A stretch of 64,000 nucleotides of DNA from Phlebiopsis flavidoalba (taxonomy: Eukaryota; Basidiomycota; Agaricomycetes; Polyporales; Phanerochaetaceae). Of this stretch, positions 46,641 to 59,941 are shown piece after piece. The position numbers and the translations under genes are program-made. The notes beneath the pieces were generated by a model that saw only the letters and a list, made by a program, of their open reading frames with translations, did no database searches and had not been told where the DNA came from. The stretch is from contig JAOCPU010000045.1 in NCBI GenBank assembly GCA_035772785.1, forward strand, positions 62,001 through 126,000, in the 5' to 3' direction. The stretch's first letter is position 1, and the number at the start of each line of letters is the position of its first letter.

Positions 46641-48760
46641 ATGGCATTTGCAGCAAATATGCATGGGAACTTTACTGGTCCTATGCCGTCGTCCTCCACT
46701 TGCGTAGATCCCATATTCATGGACCTCGTCCACGGAGACAGCCAAGAAGATTGCGGAGCTACAAGCCAAGCTCAACAAGAAGCTGGGACCCGTGCCAATA
46801 TATCTCTCAACGTCCAGGACCTGGTGGTGGCCCAAGCCTCCACTCTGACGCCGAGGGTTGGAAGGTGTATCAACCTTGCTAATGAAGGTCTTTGGATTCA
46901 ACGGCTGGAGTTCTAGTATCGTCAACTTAATGGCACCGACTTCATCGATATATAATGAAAGAGACTAGGCGCTTCACACCGTCGGCGTTACCGCCATTGA
47001 CATCTGAGGGGGGTTCAACGCTGAGGGGGACGGTGTATTTCATGAGATATAGTGCTATGGCATGGGGCTGGAGAATGCGAAGAGCAAAGGGGCTGCTCTT
47101 GACAAGGTACGTGTCGAGCCATGTCGCATCTGGCAGACCCACTGAACATCTATAAATCTCCTACAGTGCAAGAAAGAATCTGTAACAAGATGGTGTCAAG
47201 TCGTGCTCTACGGAATTTCGGCAACCTACTAGGGGATTGTCTGTACGGACAAGCATTTACTCAGGAAGTAATTAAATCAAAGTCCCTCCTGTGAGTGCAT
47301 GCGCATACATTGACTCGAACACTTTTAACTTCGACTACTTTGGATGTGTTCGCCTTGTGTAGCCGAAGTTTGACAAGAACGACCTGCATCGACGTCCAGA
47401 GTTCGATGAGAACAGAAATAACACAGAACCTTCTGCCCAAAGAGCTCCTCCACCTCCCAGCCTGCATCCTCAGAACACAAGTAGTGCTCCCTCGACGAAT
47501 GTGAATCCTCCACCACAGCCACAAAGTATGGGTCGCCCCAGCCATCCCGCCACATATGCGCGCACCGTCAGGCTCTACGGTGACTTCCAACTCGACGAAT
47601 CCACCGAAAAACTGCGGAAAATACAGGACAAACTGGCGCACTCACGGCAACCGGCTGTTTCTACTGGCGGGTGCTCCTTCAAAGCCAAGTATCAACACCA
47701 GCGCGCAGGCGCAATCTTCCTCGGGAACGTATATACATCGACAATCTGGTCCGCAAGCCCCACCTGCCCCAAGCGGCCTCTGGTTCTTTCAGCTCCGCTT
47801 TCCTCAGATAAACGATTACTACTTTCGCTCCGCCACCACAGGCCGCTTCGACCTCCGTCCCAACGCACGAACATCGCCGCCTGTAGCGGAGCCTAAGCAT
47901 GAATTCCTAGAAGATGAATCATTCGAATGAGTGTACTCCGAGGATGACGAGTTCTTCGCTTCCCATCGACCTTGGGGAGGGTCTAGGTGGTCCGATTGAT
48001 TTTGAAGAGGGGTGCGGGTGTGCGTCTATCCTCTGTAGAAGACGATGGGCCCAGCGTGCTGGTGGAGGGGTGTCAAGTACCTAGACCCCAGCCGGCCGGG
48101 CAAGTCGTCTCGACAAGAACCTGCCCTTGGAAGCTCTAGCCGACAGGCGCAAGGAACAGCCTCGAGTGCACAGACAAATCCACAAAAGCCTCTTCTGCCT
48201 GCGCAACAGACCACTCCATCTGGACATCCTCTGCGGGGGCGGATGTCTTCTCAGGCTGGGGGTTTCCACTTTCCTTCTAACTCAGTATGTGTCTCAATCG
48301 ATTTCTAATTCAGTCGAAAGTGTCTTACTACGATTGTTCAGAACACTAAACCAGGTGCTGCTCTAGGCGTAAAACGGCCAGCAGAAGCTATGAGGTCAGC
48401 TGTGACAAGCCCTCATAACATTACACATCAGTTCTCACCATCTATGATAGGGGAGCCAGCTCGCAGACCTGCGCCAGGGTATGGGCCTTTTTGCATGGAT
48501 CTGCCTCACCCAGGACCACGAGAGCCCTTGCTGCCCTTGACATCCGTGACGGGGGCGACATCAAACGAATGATTACGGTAACACGCTATATTTCCTTCTT
48601 TCTTGCACTCGTCCCCAGGACCTGTCCCTGGCGTTTCACATCCACACAGACATCTCATGAGTCGATGGCTCTCTCACGACCTCTGCTTCTGTGCGCTTCA
48701 TCTCTTCGCCGGTTTTCTATGCATGACTCAGGATGGACTTACCGCTTAACACTTGTGTAG
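46641..48760 (+). CDS. RAD52: DNA repair and recombination protein Rad52
   Basis: Mediator that loads Rad51 and anneals single strands in homologous recombination. ATG 46641 opens MAFAANMHGNFTGPMPSSST. Then TETAKKIAELQAKLNKKLGP (about 46740) and the Rad52 DNA-binding core: YISQRPGPGGG, INLANE, FGFNGWSSSIVNL (about 46900), GTDFIDI, VGVTAID, ENAKSKGAALDK (about 47080), an intron, CKKESVT, NFGNLLGDCLY, TQEVIK (about 47260). After another intron: LHRRPEFDENRNNTEPSAQR, PPPPSLHPQNTSSAPSTNV and further Pro/Ser/Gln-rich C-terminal parts (VKRPAEAMRSAVTSP at 48.37 kb, ALAALDIRDGGDIKRMI at 48.54 kb). The end near 48760 is approximate. Many single-base insertions shift the frame, yet core residues are conserved. 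The antisense frame 46467-46925 is a shadow. Confidence 0.88.
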
Positions 48761-49264
48761 CATACTAGAGAACTGGACTGATTTCAGTCCCATTGGTCCA
48801 CCGTTGTACAATCATGACTAGTTTTCATTTTTCATACACCCTCATGTTCGCCTTCATATTCGTCTCACGTACCCTAGCGACTCTATCTTAGTGCGCTCGG
48901 GCTCAGCGTGAGCCACTACCCTTTCCTCGCATATGTTCTCATCCTCCTGGACCCCCCGGTTTGCCTTGATGCGGAGTTGTCCTTTCTCCCGGATACACAA
49001 AGGTGAGTAGCTCTCTGATTATTTTCACTCGAAAAAGTTTCACCCTTAACTCTAAAAGATTAGATTGTGGTTCCTGCCACCGGCACCGTCGTTTGAATTT
49101 AGTGCTTATATGGTGGCCTGGTAAAGCGTCAAGGAACTGGTGGGCAAGCTCTCACAGCATTCATCGACGTGGGATTTATCCACGCCAGTAAGCGACGAGA
49201 GAAAGTATATAGGATAACCTCCAGGGATCTCTCACACCAGTCTTTTGCTTACTACCACGCTAGC
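48761..49264. other. Intergenic, upstream of the first OYE gene
   Basis: About 500 nt, T/C-rich, with no gene recognised. Candidate 3' end of RAD52 and promoter of the OYE gene. Confidence 0.4.
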
Positions 49265-50820
<1,556 letters not shown>

Positions 50821-51745
50821 TACTTGAGTACTAGGTTCATAAGCGCTGTCGTGTTACGGTTCTACTAATCCGTTGAACATATGAGAACTATCGCTGTAAT
50901 GTTAGAAGCCACAAACGCGTTTTACAGAGTCTTGTTTAGCTTTTCAAATCACAAACATAGCTCCTGAGACGTATGAATCCTTGGACAGAACGTTGCCTCG
51001 CGATGGTTCTCCCTAGACAGACATCCAACAAGGATCACAAGACTCGGGGGCCAGCGGCTGGCGCGCGCATTACATGTTAAGCGTCGGGCGAGCACAAAAG
51101 GATTATCTATTCACCACCGGAGACGACCGGGAGAACCGGGTTGCCGGCGGAGTGTGGCGTGAAAATAATAGACCCCACTAACCAAGCGATCTGGACATCG
51201 CCCCATGCCCGGAAAACATCGGTAATTCTATCTAATTACTACACAGAAGTATAGCGACGGTGATGGGGACCTTTTCTGATATAAAATCGAGAATGAGCCC
51301 TACGTACACAGCCTGGCTAGCGCATCATACTCGGAACAGCCGAACCTCGACTCTTGTCATGGCAAATTTATTGTTAAATTAGAGAACTTGCAAAGGGACA
51401 GGCTCACAGAGGAACAAAAAATCGGAAGCTTGTCGCATTAACGATGATAATAACGTCAGTACCCATACTTATCAAATCGGGCGTCATTCGCTGACGGTAC
51501 TTTCCCAGGTTTCTCAGCGAAAAAATGTTCATGCTCCTCGGAAATCGACATCGTCATTTCATCGTGCTCCGTAGCTAGACTGCATAGGGCGCCGTGACAC
51601 TAACGATTCACACAGCAGCACTTGGGTAAGCTTTTGGTAAGTCAGGAGAGGAGCATACTCAAAGGGGACCGCAGCGACCAGCGGGGTGCAAAACTCATCC
51701 CCCGACTTCTGTCTCCTCATGGGCTTCACGAATTCCCCCAAGTTT
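50821..51745. other. Spacer between the two OYE genes
   Basis: About 920 nt with no convincing coding signal on either strand. It presumably contains the promoter of the second OYE gene. Confidence 0.4.
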
Positions 51746-53266
51746 ATGCGTGAACACAACCCTCTCCGAGCATCCTCAGCTATCACGCACCCCCAGCACT
51801 ACACACTTCACTCGCTGCTGGGACGGCTGTCTAACCACACCACCAGACGGCAAAAGACTATCCCAAAACTTTTTTCACATCCTCTCAAGATCAGTTTGGC
51901 ACGTGAAGTTTCCCAGAATCGTATTAGTGTGTAAGTTCCAACAGTTTCATCTCGGTATGGAGTATGCGAGGACAGTGATGCACAATGCTACATGTAGCTT
52001 CCTCTCTCAGTGCCAGTACTCACGAAAGGATGGGCGTTACACACAGCCTTGGAATAGGCACATCGTCAGTCTTCTCTCCCGCATTCTAGATTCGTCACAT
52101 CAAGCGAAATAGTTAGTCGGGAGGCATCTTTCGCGATGGGAGTCGGTCTTACCGTGGTAGAAGCTACAGCACAGTACAACTCAATCCGGAAGGTCGTATT
52201 CACCCACCCTGAATTTGCTCCTGGCTTGTGGGAATGAAATCAAGGGGCAGGCCGCTGCATTCTCCGACATCGTCAACACCTTCGCGCACTCGCAGAACAA
52301 AAAGATTGGCATTCAGCTCGCGCACTCGGGCCGCAAGGCGGGTCATGGTTGCTCCGTGGTTGTCTTTCAACGGAAAGGCGACCGCAGATGTCGGCGGCTG
52401 GCCGGAGGGGACGTAGTCGGCCCCAGCGCCATCGCTCACGGACCGCCGGCTACTGCGCTGCCAAAGGCTGCTGACGAAGGAGGGCATTGAGAGGATCAAG
52501 AACGGTTTGTCGAGGCTGCGACACGCGCCGTCGAGGCCGGGTTCGATGTCATCAGAGATTCACAGCGCACACGGGTATCTGCTGCACGAGTTCATGAGCC
52601 CCGATCTCGAACAAGCGCACGGACCACGAGTACGGTGGCAGCATTCGAGAAACCGTACAGGTTGCACGTCGAGATCGTCGACGCTGTCCGTGCGGCGCGG
52701 TCATACCCCAGGATATGCCCTTGTTTATGCGGTCAGTCTTCATAAATGATATCCATTTATACTTCCGTCACTGACATTCGTCGCAAGCATATCCGGCAGT
52801 GACCTGCTCGAAAAACACTCTTCCCGACGAGCCTTCCTGGAAGGTCGAAGACTCCGCGCGGCTTTTCCCTACTAGTTGCGGAACACGGCGTTCGATCTGA
52901 TTGACGTCTCCTCCGGCGGTGTACACCACCTCCAAGAGCTTCAACTGGTCGGGAAGCAGGGTACCGCGCGTACTCGTATCAGGCTTATCCTCTCGCGCAC
53001 ATTCGCAAGGCGGTGCAGGGCAAAGTTCTCGTCCCTCCACGGCAGTCGGTGGGATCACCCGTGGCCAAGTTGCAGAAGAGGTTCTCCAAAACGGATCCGC
53101 GGATGCCGTGTTTGTCGGACGTTAATCTTACCAAGAACCCGGGCGCGAGTCTTTGGGCAGTTCGCTGAAAGAACTTGGCGTTGTCATTTCCCAGCCGAAC
53201 CAGATTGAATGGGGGTTCTTGGGACGTGGGGTTGGACGCAAGAAGGCGGCAGCAGCAAAGATTTAA
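51746..53266 (+). CDS. Old yellow enzyme-type NADH:flavin oxidoreductase, copy 2
   Basis: Same family as copy 1. N-terminal part: TTLSEHPQLSRTPSTTHFT, PPDGK, KTIPKLF, then NRIVLV before a GTAAGT donor (about 51930). Next CQYSRKDGRYTQPWN (about 52010), GVGLTVVEATAV, NPEGRIHPPEFAPGLW (about 52180), KKIGIQLAHSGRKAGHG (about 52310), [25 protein letters not shown] (about 52560), EYGGSIRETVQ, IPQDMPLF, FDLIDVSSGGVHH (about 52890), VGGITRGQVAEEVLQNGSAD, AVFVGR, and the end NQIEWGFLGRGVGRKKAAAA with TAA at 53264. The start is approximate: the ATG at 51746 is one base out of frame with the N-terminal family sequence. Protein divergence from copy 1 is clear along the whole length, so this is an old duplication rather than an assembly duplicate. 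Confidence 0.85.
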
Positions 53267-53488
53267 CGCCATGCGACGCTCATAACATTGACTCTTCACA
53301 GAAAGCATTTTATAGAAAGTTCCATAGATCTTATACAAAAGTACAAGTGTAATCTACCGTTATGTACTAATATATTTGAGCATCTTTATCTCTATGAGAA
53401 CTGCTCTTGTGTGGATGAATGCGTCTGCATGGTGTCTATTGACTGACGCCGTTTGGTAGCGCACCGCAAGGTCCGCTTGCAGATGTTG

Positions 53489-56068
53489 CTATCCATCCAT
53501 GAACGAATGCTGCCATGAAGAAGATGGTATGAGAGACGCATATAGGGAGATTGCCGATCTCCAGAGATGGTGTTTATCCCGCTCGAGATAAAGCAGGAGT
53601 CCGACCATGATGAAAAGAATTAGTAGGGACTACGCTGATAGCAATCCTTGTAATGGAGCTTGTGCGGTCGAAGAAAACAACCATCAACGCCGCGAGAAAA
53701 AGTGAGCATGCTAGAAAGAACGACAATGTATCACGGTAGCGTGTGCGAATGGGGTTATCTCATACCTCCAGAGAAATAACGCCGTGGGCAAGCTATCAGT
53801 ATCCTCATTGAGTAAAACATGCGAGATGGTGATTATTTGCGCACCTAAATGCTATCGCCACTGCTTGCAGTCCAATTAAGCGTTTTTTCGCGTTTGATTA
53901 TGTAACTCAACTATGTATACATCGACGAGTGAGCGCATCGGGCTATCGATTTGGTGACCCAAACTTACAGCAGCATCAGCATGCCCGTAAGGGGTGGTGC
54001 CGATGATGTCTCATAAGGATTTGGGAGACTATATAGATGAACAAAACTAAGGATGGCGGAGATGTAACTCAGGATTTGAGCCGCCGTTCCTGTCAGGTGT
54101 GTTGCTGTCGATACTTTGAATGGCGAGGAATCCGACGTTTGCGGAAAGTAGGACGGTATATAGCACTATCATTAAATTGTAGGTCAGGGGTGAGAAACTC
54201 GGATGGCGAAAGTTCCTAGCCTACCGGCGTAATTGATCCTTCCCAGTCTCGTTGGAGCTCGACGATAAATTGCTGCCAGAAGTGATAATGGACCACTATT
54301 GGTACAGACTCCACGTAAAGCTTGTCGAAATCGTTTTCATGTACACGAGTGGGCATAAAGAATGTTTGTTTGGAGAAATGGTGAGAGATTTAATGGTGAA
54401 TACCCATGAGCGGGGTCGGCGGATTGAATCACCAAACGCTGTGTCATTACTGTCCAATCTCGCTCCTGGCTGCGCCCATAGAAAACGATAAGAAACGATC
54501 CCTATCTGCAGGCTCATCAACATCGACAAGTTGAAGAGCAGGGTCAATAACCTTACAGAGTGTTGATAACAGGCGTGCTATGGTGCGAATTCAAGGTTAC
54601 GAACTCTGGAAGAATTCAGCCCATGACGCACCAACCACGAATGTATGGTATGCATTCACTACTCCGGCTTGGGTTTCTGGCGATTAGCTAGTCATGTATA
54701 CATTCGCGAACAAGCGCACATTGAACTTTCGCGATACATTTCTTGAGCAGGATCGTATCCTCCGTATTCCACGAGAACATTGAAGTGCTTGATGTTAAAT
54801 GATCTACGCTATGGCTCGGCATAGTGAGAACCAAAGAGAGTAAAATGCGTACCACATAGACTAGCGTTGAACCCGTCCTGAAGTTCTTCTATTGTCGCCT
54901 TGGTCAAGCCGCGGTGACAACGGGAACATTTCTACGTGTGTCCTGAGACCGATTTCTGAGTATTTCGACCACACATTACTATGCACTTGCAAGTGAGTTT
55001 ACAATGGTAAGGGATCGACAATTCGTGCTCACCCGCAGAGGTGCTTACCAAAACTGAGCTTTGACCGCCAGTCCTAAATATTTGGCGGCCGGTTATGAAG
55101 TTTCACGGATAACAATATGCAGCATCATGGTGCATCATACCGAGATGAGCTTCAGAAACAACAATCACCCGATCCCAGTTGGTCACCATGAATGCTGCAA
55201 CGTCTTCGAGCCAGAATATGCTCTCTTCGGCCATACTTGCTAAATAATACCCAACGACAGGCTCCAGGGCGGGTGACCAGGTCTTTGCAAAGGCAGATTT
55301 CGATATCGTCAGGAGGCCCGGTATTACTTGCCCTATATGCAGCCAGTTGAACTAGAAGCTGTTCCGCGGCCCTCTCAATGTCTTCTCTCGATTCTTTTGT
55401 TCGTACAAGTTGGTGAAGGTAACTAGACCCTTTGCGACGGGATATTAGTATATATGCATAATTAGTCGTTTGTAGATTCTCATAAACCCACTTTTTCTTT
55501 GATGATGGAAACATGGGTTTGCCACCTAAGCTTGTATAGGCAGTCCAGCCGTCAGGGAGCGCGCTGCCTATACGGAGATCATCTCTCACGTAAATTGATG
55601 GTCCATTTAATCAGCTTACCTATTGAATCGGGAATGCATGGATTTGATAGTGGAAAAAAGAGAACTTGATTGTGTAGCATCAGGTGAGCTTCAGGTCGAA
55701 AATAAACGATAAGACTGAGACGGTAACAGTATGCAGGTCAAACCACATACTAGAAAACATCGGCAGGGTGATATTTTCGATCAGTTGCATCAGTTGGTGC
55801 CCAAGGAACGAGAGGCAAGGAAACTTTTTGGCAAGGCGACATTTTGTGTAGGAATCGCCGTATTGAATTCGAAAAAGGGGTAGCACAGGAAATGTCGGTG
55901 GACGGGCTTGTCTTCACAGATGGCAGAGTGGGGTGATTCAGAAGGGACTCGTTCGAGGTGGAAGGGACTTCGTCGAAGGAGACTGCTGAGTTGTGCTTAG
56001 AGATTCTGGAGAGAGCAGATTGTGGCGAATGCAGTTCCCCCTCCGACTGTAGTATCGCTGATAGGCAT
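53489..56068 (-). CDS. WW-like/membrane-tail family protein, copy D
   Basis: A full-length family member with many frame changes. N-terminus from about 56068: Ser/Thr/Pro-rich HSPQSALSRISKHNSAVSF, then FSNSIRRFLHKMSPCQKVSL and LPLVPWAPTDATDRKYHP (about 55770). The best WW-like motif of the window follows: ALPDGWTAYTSLGGKPMF (about 55540) with KKKWVYENLQT. Then LVRTKESREDIERAAEQLL, DDIEICLCKDL, HVEMFP and CHRGLTKATIEELQDGF (about 54900), SSTSMFSWNTEDTILLKKCI (about 54760), the signature GARLDSNDTAFGDS (about 54450), FFMPTRVHENDFDKLYVE, FWQQFIVELQRDWEGSITP, SANVGFLAIQSIDSNTPD (about 54130), membrane segments LSFFLACSLFLAALMVVFF and LLILFIMVGLLLYLERDK, and a stop at 53489. Closely parallel to copies E and F. 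Function unknown. Confidence 0.65.
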
Positions 56069-57634
56069 TGTACATTCCGCCATGCTGCGCTTGTAGGGGA
56101 GAACGAGATCACCCTTGTCTGTATATCGTGGTGCAGGGTGTCAGTGATCAGTATGGACGAAACCACGTCTGAATGGTCTGCTGTCCTAAGAGCGGCGACC
56201 CACTGAACTCTGAGCCCATGCCTCGAAACCCTAATATCACTGCCACGCAAGTTTACTAGGAAGTAAAATCTAGCGACCGAATGCCCCACGCCAGAGCAGT
56301 ACAGCCAGCAGGGTCCTGTCCATGCCAGCGCTGACTTATTGGTTGAGGAACAGACTTTGTAAATCATGGCGAGGTATGTTCGTGTTCGCTAAGGTATCCG
56401 CCAGTAGGGAGTTATTAGCGCGCTTCGCCGAGGAAAGCACGTGAGGAAAACGACTGGCGCGATGATGTAAGAGGCAAATTTGATGCTTTGTCATCCAAGG
56501 ATTACGTAAACCGCTGCTATCCAGCCATGGGTCGCTGAGCCCTATTTTTCTTGAAGTAAAACTCCCTAACGTCCCATTGCGTTAGCTCAAACAAGAATGC
56601 TGGTCGCGCACCTGTCCGCCATCTTTACTCATTAGTGTGACAGAGCCTTTCACCTGATTTACCTTGCGTGATTCCTGCGAGTCGTGTTGTTTATGCGGGA
56701 CCCTTCTGAACTTACCCACAGAAGCCACGTCATCTCAGGTCGGAGCAAAACAGCGTCCCCCCAACCGCTTTCACTGCGACTGATCAAGTGGACATGACAT
56801 ATTTGGTGGCAGACGGAGGTCACACACGAACGCAGATCCCCAATGCTGTCAGGGACAATAAAAAGGCGCCGTGTCCCTGCTAAAGACTGGTTCTGGAGCA
56901 GTTTGTGGCGAATTGTTTCGGACTTGTACGCGGGGCCAAAGCCCGCGTTGCATAAGGATAGTCAGGTTACTCTCCATGAGCACCGGTACCTTCACGATAT
57001 TCAGCGCTCATACGGAAAGCTTCCTAGCTGGTACCAATTGCTCTCACAAGGGTCCGAGGCCCCGAGTCAGGTTGGTCGCTAGCACCATTACCTGTCAAAT
57101 GTTAAGGTACGATGCTTCGCGGAACGGCGGCTGAAGACTACGCCACATCCCAAGTCTCAAATGTTTTCACCAGGGAGTGCTATGGGGTCTTAGCTTGAAA
57201 CACATTTGCGCTCTCCAAGAATCTCGCAGATGGTATTCTTTAGGGGGTCTGCATGTACACATAAATCAGAACTGAAGGCATCAGGACTCTCTACGCACCC
57301 GATGCCTCGGATAGAGGGTAGTTTCTCCACTGTGTCCACGTTCCCCGACGGGTGTGTACATTGGGGGGTAATTGTGCGTTCTTGTAACTTTGACCGACCG
57401 TCGAGATCTCATTACTCGGTGCAGATCATGGCACCTCAGGGTGTCCCGTCAGGGGACCGCGCCCCAGCGAGGCTCACCGAAATGTTGCCCCCATTTTTCG
57501 CGGACGCACATCTCAACCGACTAGTGATCATATTGGGCCTCCGGTCTGCGAACCAGGGAACTGAGTCTAGACCCCAGCCTATACGAGCCATAAAATCTGA
57601 CGGTGTGCGATGCGCCACCTTCATCCCAGCAGCG
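56069..57634. other. No recognised gene
   Basis: About 1.6 kb between the divergent starts of copy D (-) and the P450 (+). Open frames (plus 56843-57134, 57206 onward) have no family features until the P450 start. Probably two promoters and possibly unrecognised decayed sequence. Confidence 0.4.
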
Positions 57635-59722
57635 ATGTATCCCCTTATCCCCCTCCCGCTATTCCAGGCATTCGTGAAGGATCACGCAGTGCCCCTATTA
57701 CGAAACTCGCGATTCTCCTCCTTAGGAATCTTCGTACTCGCATACCTGTATGTGGTGTCCCCCCCAGAAGTAAGCCAGATAACCTAGGAGGATGGCACAC
57801 CGACTGTCCCTCTTTTCCACCCTCGACAACCATTTGGTCGTCTTCAACACGCGTGACAGTTTCATTAAACGAAGGTTTCCAATATGACCGGTGGGAAGTT
57901 CAAATTCACGCTGCTACAGGTACGGTAATTTGCTACAAAAAAAAAAAAAATAAAAATGCAATGACAGTTCGGAGATTGCTCAGCAGTTGCTCATTGTGTT
58001 TTCCTCTGCAGTCTTCTGTGGGTCATCGTATCCGGCGAGCGTGCTAGAGCGGACTTCTTGGTAGCTAAATCCCTCGACATCAACGAAGGCTTCAAGATAC
58101 TCTCGGGTGCTGTGCGTTCATTTCTACTTGAATTTTATCGGGACATATATAGCTGATTGTGCCACCTCGCAAGATCCCCATGCTTCCTGGTGTCACGTCA
58201 AATCTCGAGACCCCGACGCGCACAATCCACCCTGATACATAGGCGGCTGTTTCGACTGCACAGCTAAGAGCAGTGAACGGCTACAAAGCTGTCGGTCATC
58301 ATCAACTACTCCCGTCGTATGCTGTATACTAACACGACACATAGTAATCCCCCTCACGTTCTTAGGGATATTGAAACGCACCATTGGCCTCTGGGGCTCC
58401 GGAGCCTCTTGCGTCATCGACCCCTTCGTTCATGTCCCTGCCGTGAGTGGACCCTGGCCCGTTTTTAACTCGACGTCTCTAATCTGAACGTTCCTTAGCT
58501 ATGCTTCCAGACGACTGTAAGATGTCTCGCCTGTCACGAGCTCGCGGACGACCCCGCCAGAGTGGATGCGCTTCAGGGTACTTTATGACAAGCTTGATGC
58601 TTCTACGACTCCACAAGCGTGCTTTTGCCATGGCTGCCGAGTCCCAGCATGCTAACAAAGCTTTGGACCTCGTAAAGCAAGTCTACGGTATCATTAATGA
58701 GGCTGTCGAGGCAAGGCTACGGAGAGGTGGGAATGCCGGGGCGGGCGGGGAGGAACGATACGCTACAAATCCTCATTGACCACGGCGATGAGAAGATGGT
58801 TATTATTGGGGGTGACGTTGTTTGCTGTTCACGGGTACATTCGAGAACTGACGCCTTCAACAGTTTATCATGGGTCTAATCTGGGTCCTGGCTGCAAGAA
58901 CCGGTACGAAACGCTCCACTGGCACGACAGGTACGCAATTCATACGACTTGGAAATTATCTGCGCTCACCAATTGCCACTTTCAGGTCGCGGTGGATGTT
59001 GACGTATCTGGCCGAAGACAGTCAAAGAAGGCGGAAGGCCAAGGGACGAAATCCTCGAGCTCTCAAGCGATGAACTTCCAGAAAAAGGCGCATACACCTA
59101 CACTTCGACAAGCCAGGACCGGGGGGAGAGCATCGCTGCGGGGCCGTACTCTCCGACATACCTCTCGACGCATGGGAGAAGTGTACATCCGTTTTTGGAC
59201 GACTGCAGTCCGAGAAACCCTCCGCATCGCTCAACCACACACCGCAATGCGCAGGAACATGGGCTCCGACACCTACGTGGATGGCACCTGCATTCCTTCG
59301 GGGTCGTATGTCGTATACCCCTTCAGCGACGTCCATCTCAACCCTCAACTCTACCCGGATCCGTGGCGTTTCGATCCCGAACGCCCGCGCAACGAAGCTC
59401 AATACAGTTACGTCGCGGCTGGGGAGGTGGAAGTCCATTCGTTGTTGTCGGCTCACGAGCACTTTCTGACTGGCCACAGGTACAACAACATGTCTGGGCC
59501 CAGCGACTCGCTAAACTCGAGACGAAACTCATCCTCGCTGCCAATCTGCTACTGCGCTCGCACTTCACGTTGGTAGACAACCCAAAGCGGGAGCTGCGTT
59601 GTCTGCGCTCCAATCTTCTGCGCCGCGTCCTGATTGGAATGACCATCTGCACTGCAGGCCATCGACGGGGTGCTACGTCGAGCGCGCTTCGGTACTTGGT
59701 GAAGAATCGTTTCGTTTCATGA
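57635..59722 (+). CDS. Cytochrome P450 monooxygenase
   Basis: Microsomal haem monooxygenase, substrate unknown. ATG 57635 opens MYPLIPLPLFQAFV, and a membrane anchor SSLGIFVLAYLYVV follows. Then KPDNLGGWHTDCPSFP (about 57760), YDRWEVQIHAAT, LLWVIVSGERARADFLVAK and SLDINEGFKILSGA (about 58090), PPRKIPMLPG. Middle: HANKALDLVKQVYGIINEA (about 58660), TLQILIDHGDEKMVI, the I-helix region FIMGLIWVLAARTGT (about 58870). C-terminal: RETLRIAQPHTAMRRNMG with the ExxR motif ETLR (about 59210), DTYVDGTCIPSGSYVVYPF, DVHLNPQLYPDPWRFDPERP, YSYV-GWGGG, the haem-cysteine loop read as HVCLG then QRLAKLETKLILAANLLLRS (about 59490-59560), and PRPDWNDHLHCRPSTGCYVE. An A-rich run at 57938-57956 lies in or near an intron. 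The stop at 59722 is the best of two frames. Confidence 0.82.
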
Positions 59723-59941
59723 GTATTTTCGAATCAAAGGGCCATTTTAACTGTGATACATGGGATTTGTCTGGTAAATATGTTCGGTGGGTCCGGATAG
59801 AGTCTGTAGTGATACCATGTAAAGCAGTGTAAACGGAAATAATTTACAGCTGTACCTCCTAGAAAAAAAGACGAATCGATGCGTGGCCGGCTTATCAGAC
59901 TTGAGCCTGAACGGGTAGTGTTGGTACAGGTTCCAAGCTAA

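Noticed and set aside
46467..46925. 152-codon minus-strand open frame
   Set aside because: Antisense to the N-terminal exon of RAD52, whose plus-strand reading is clearly conserved.
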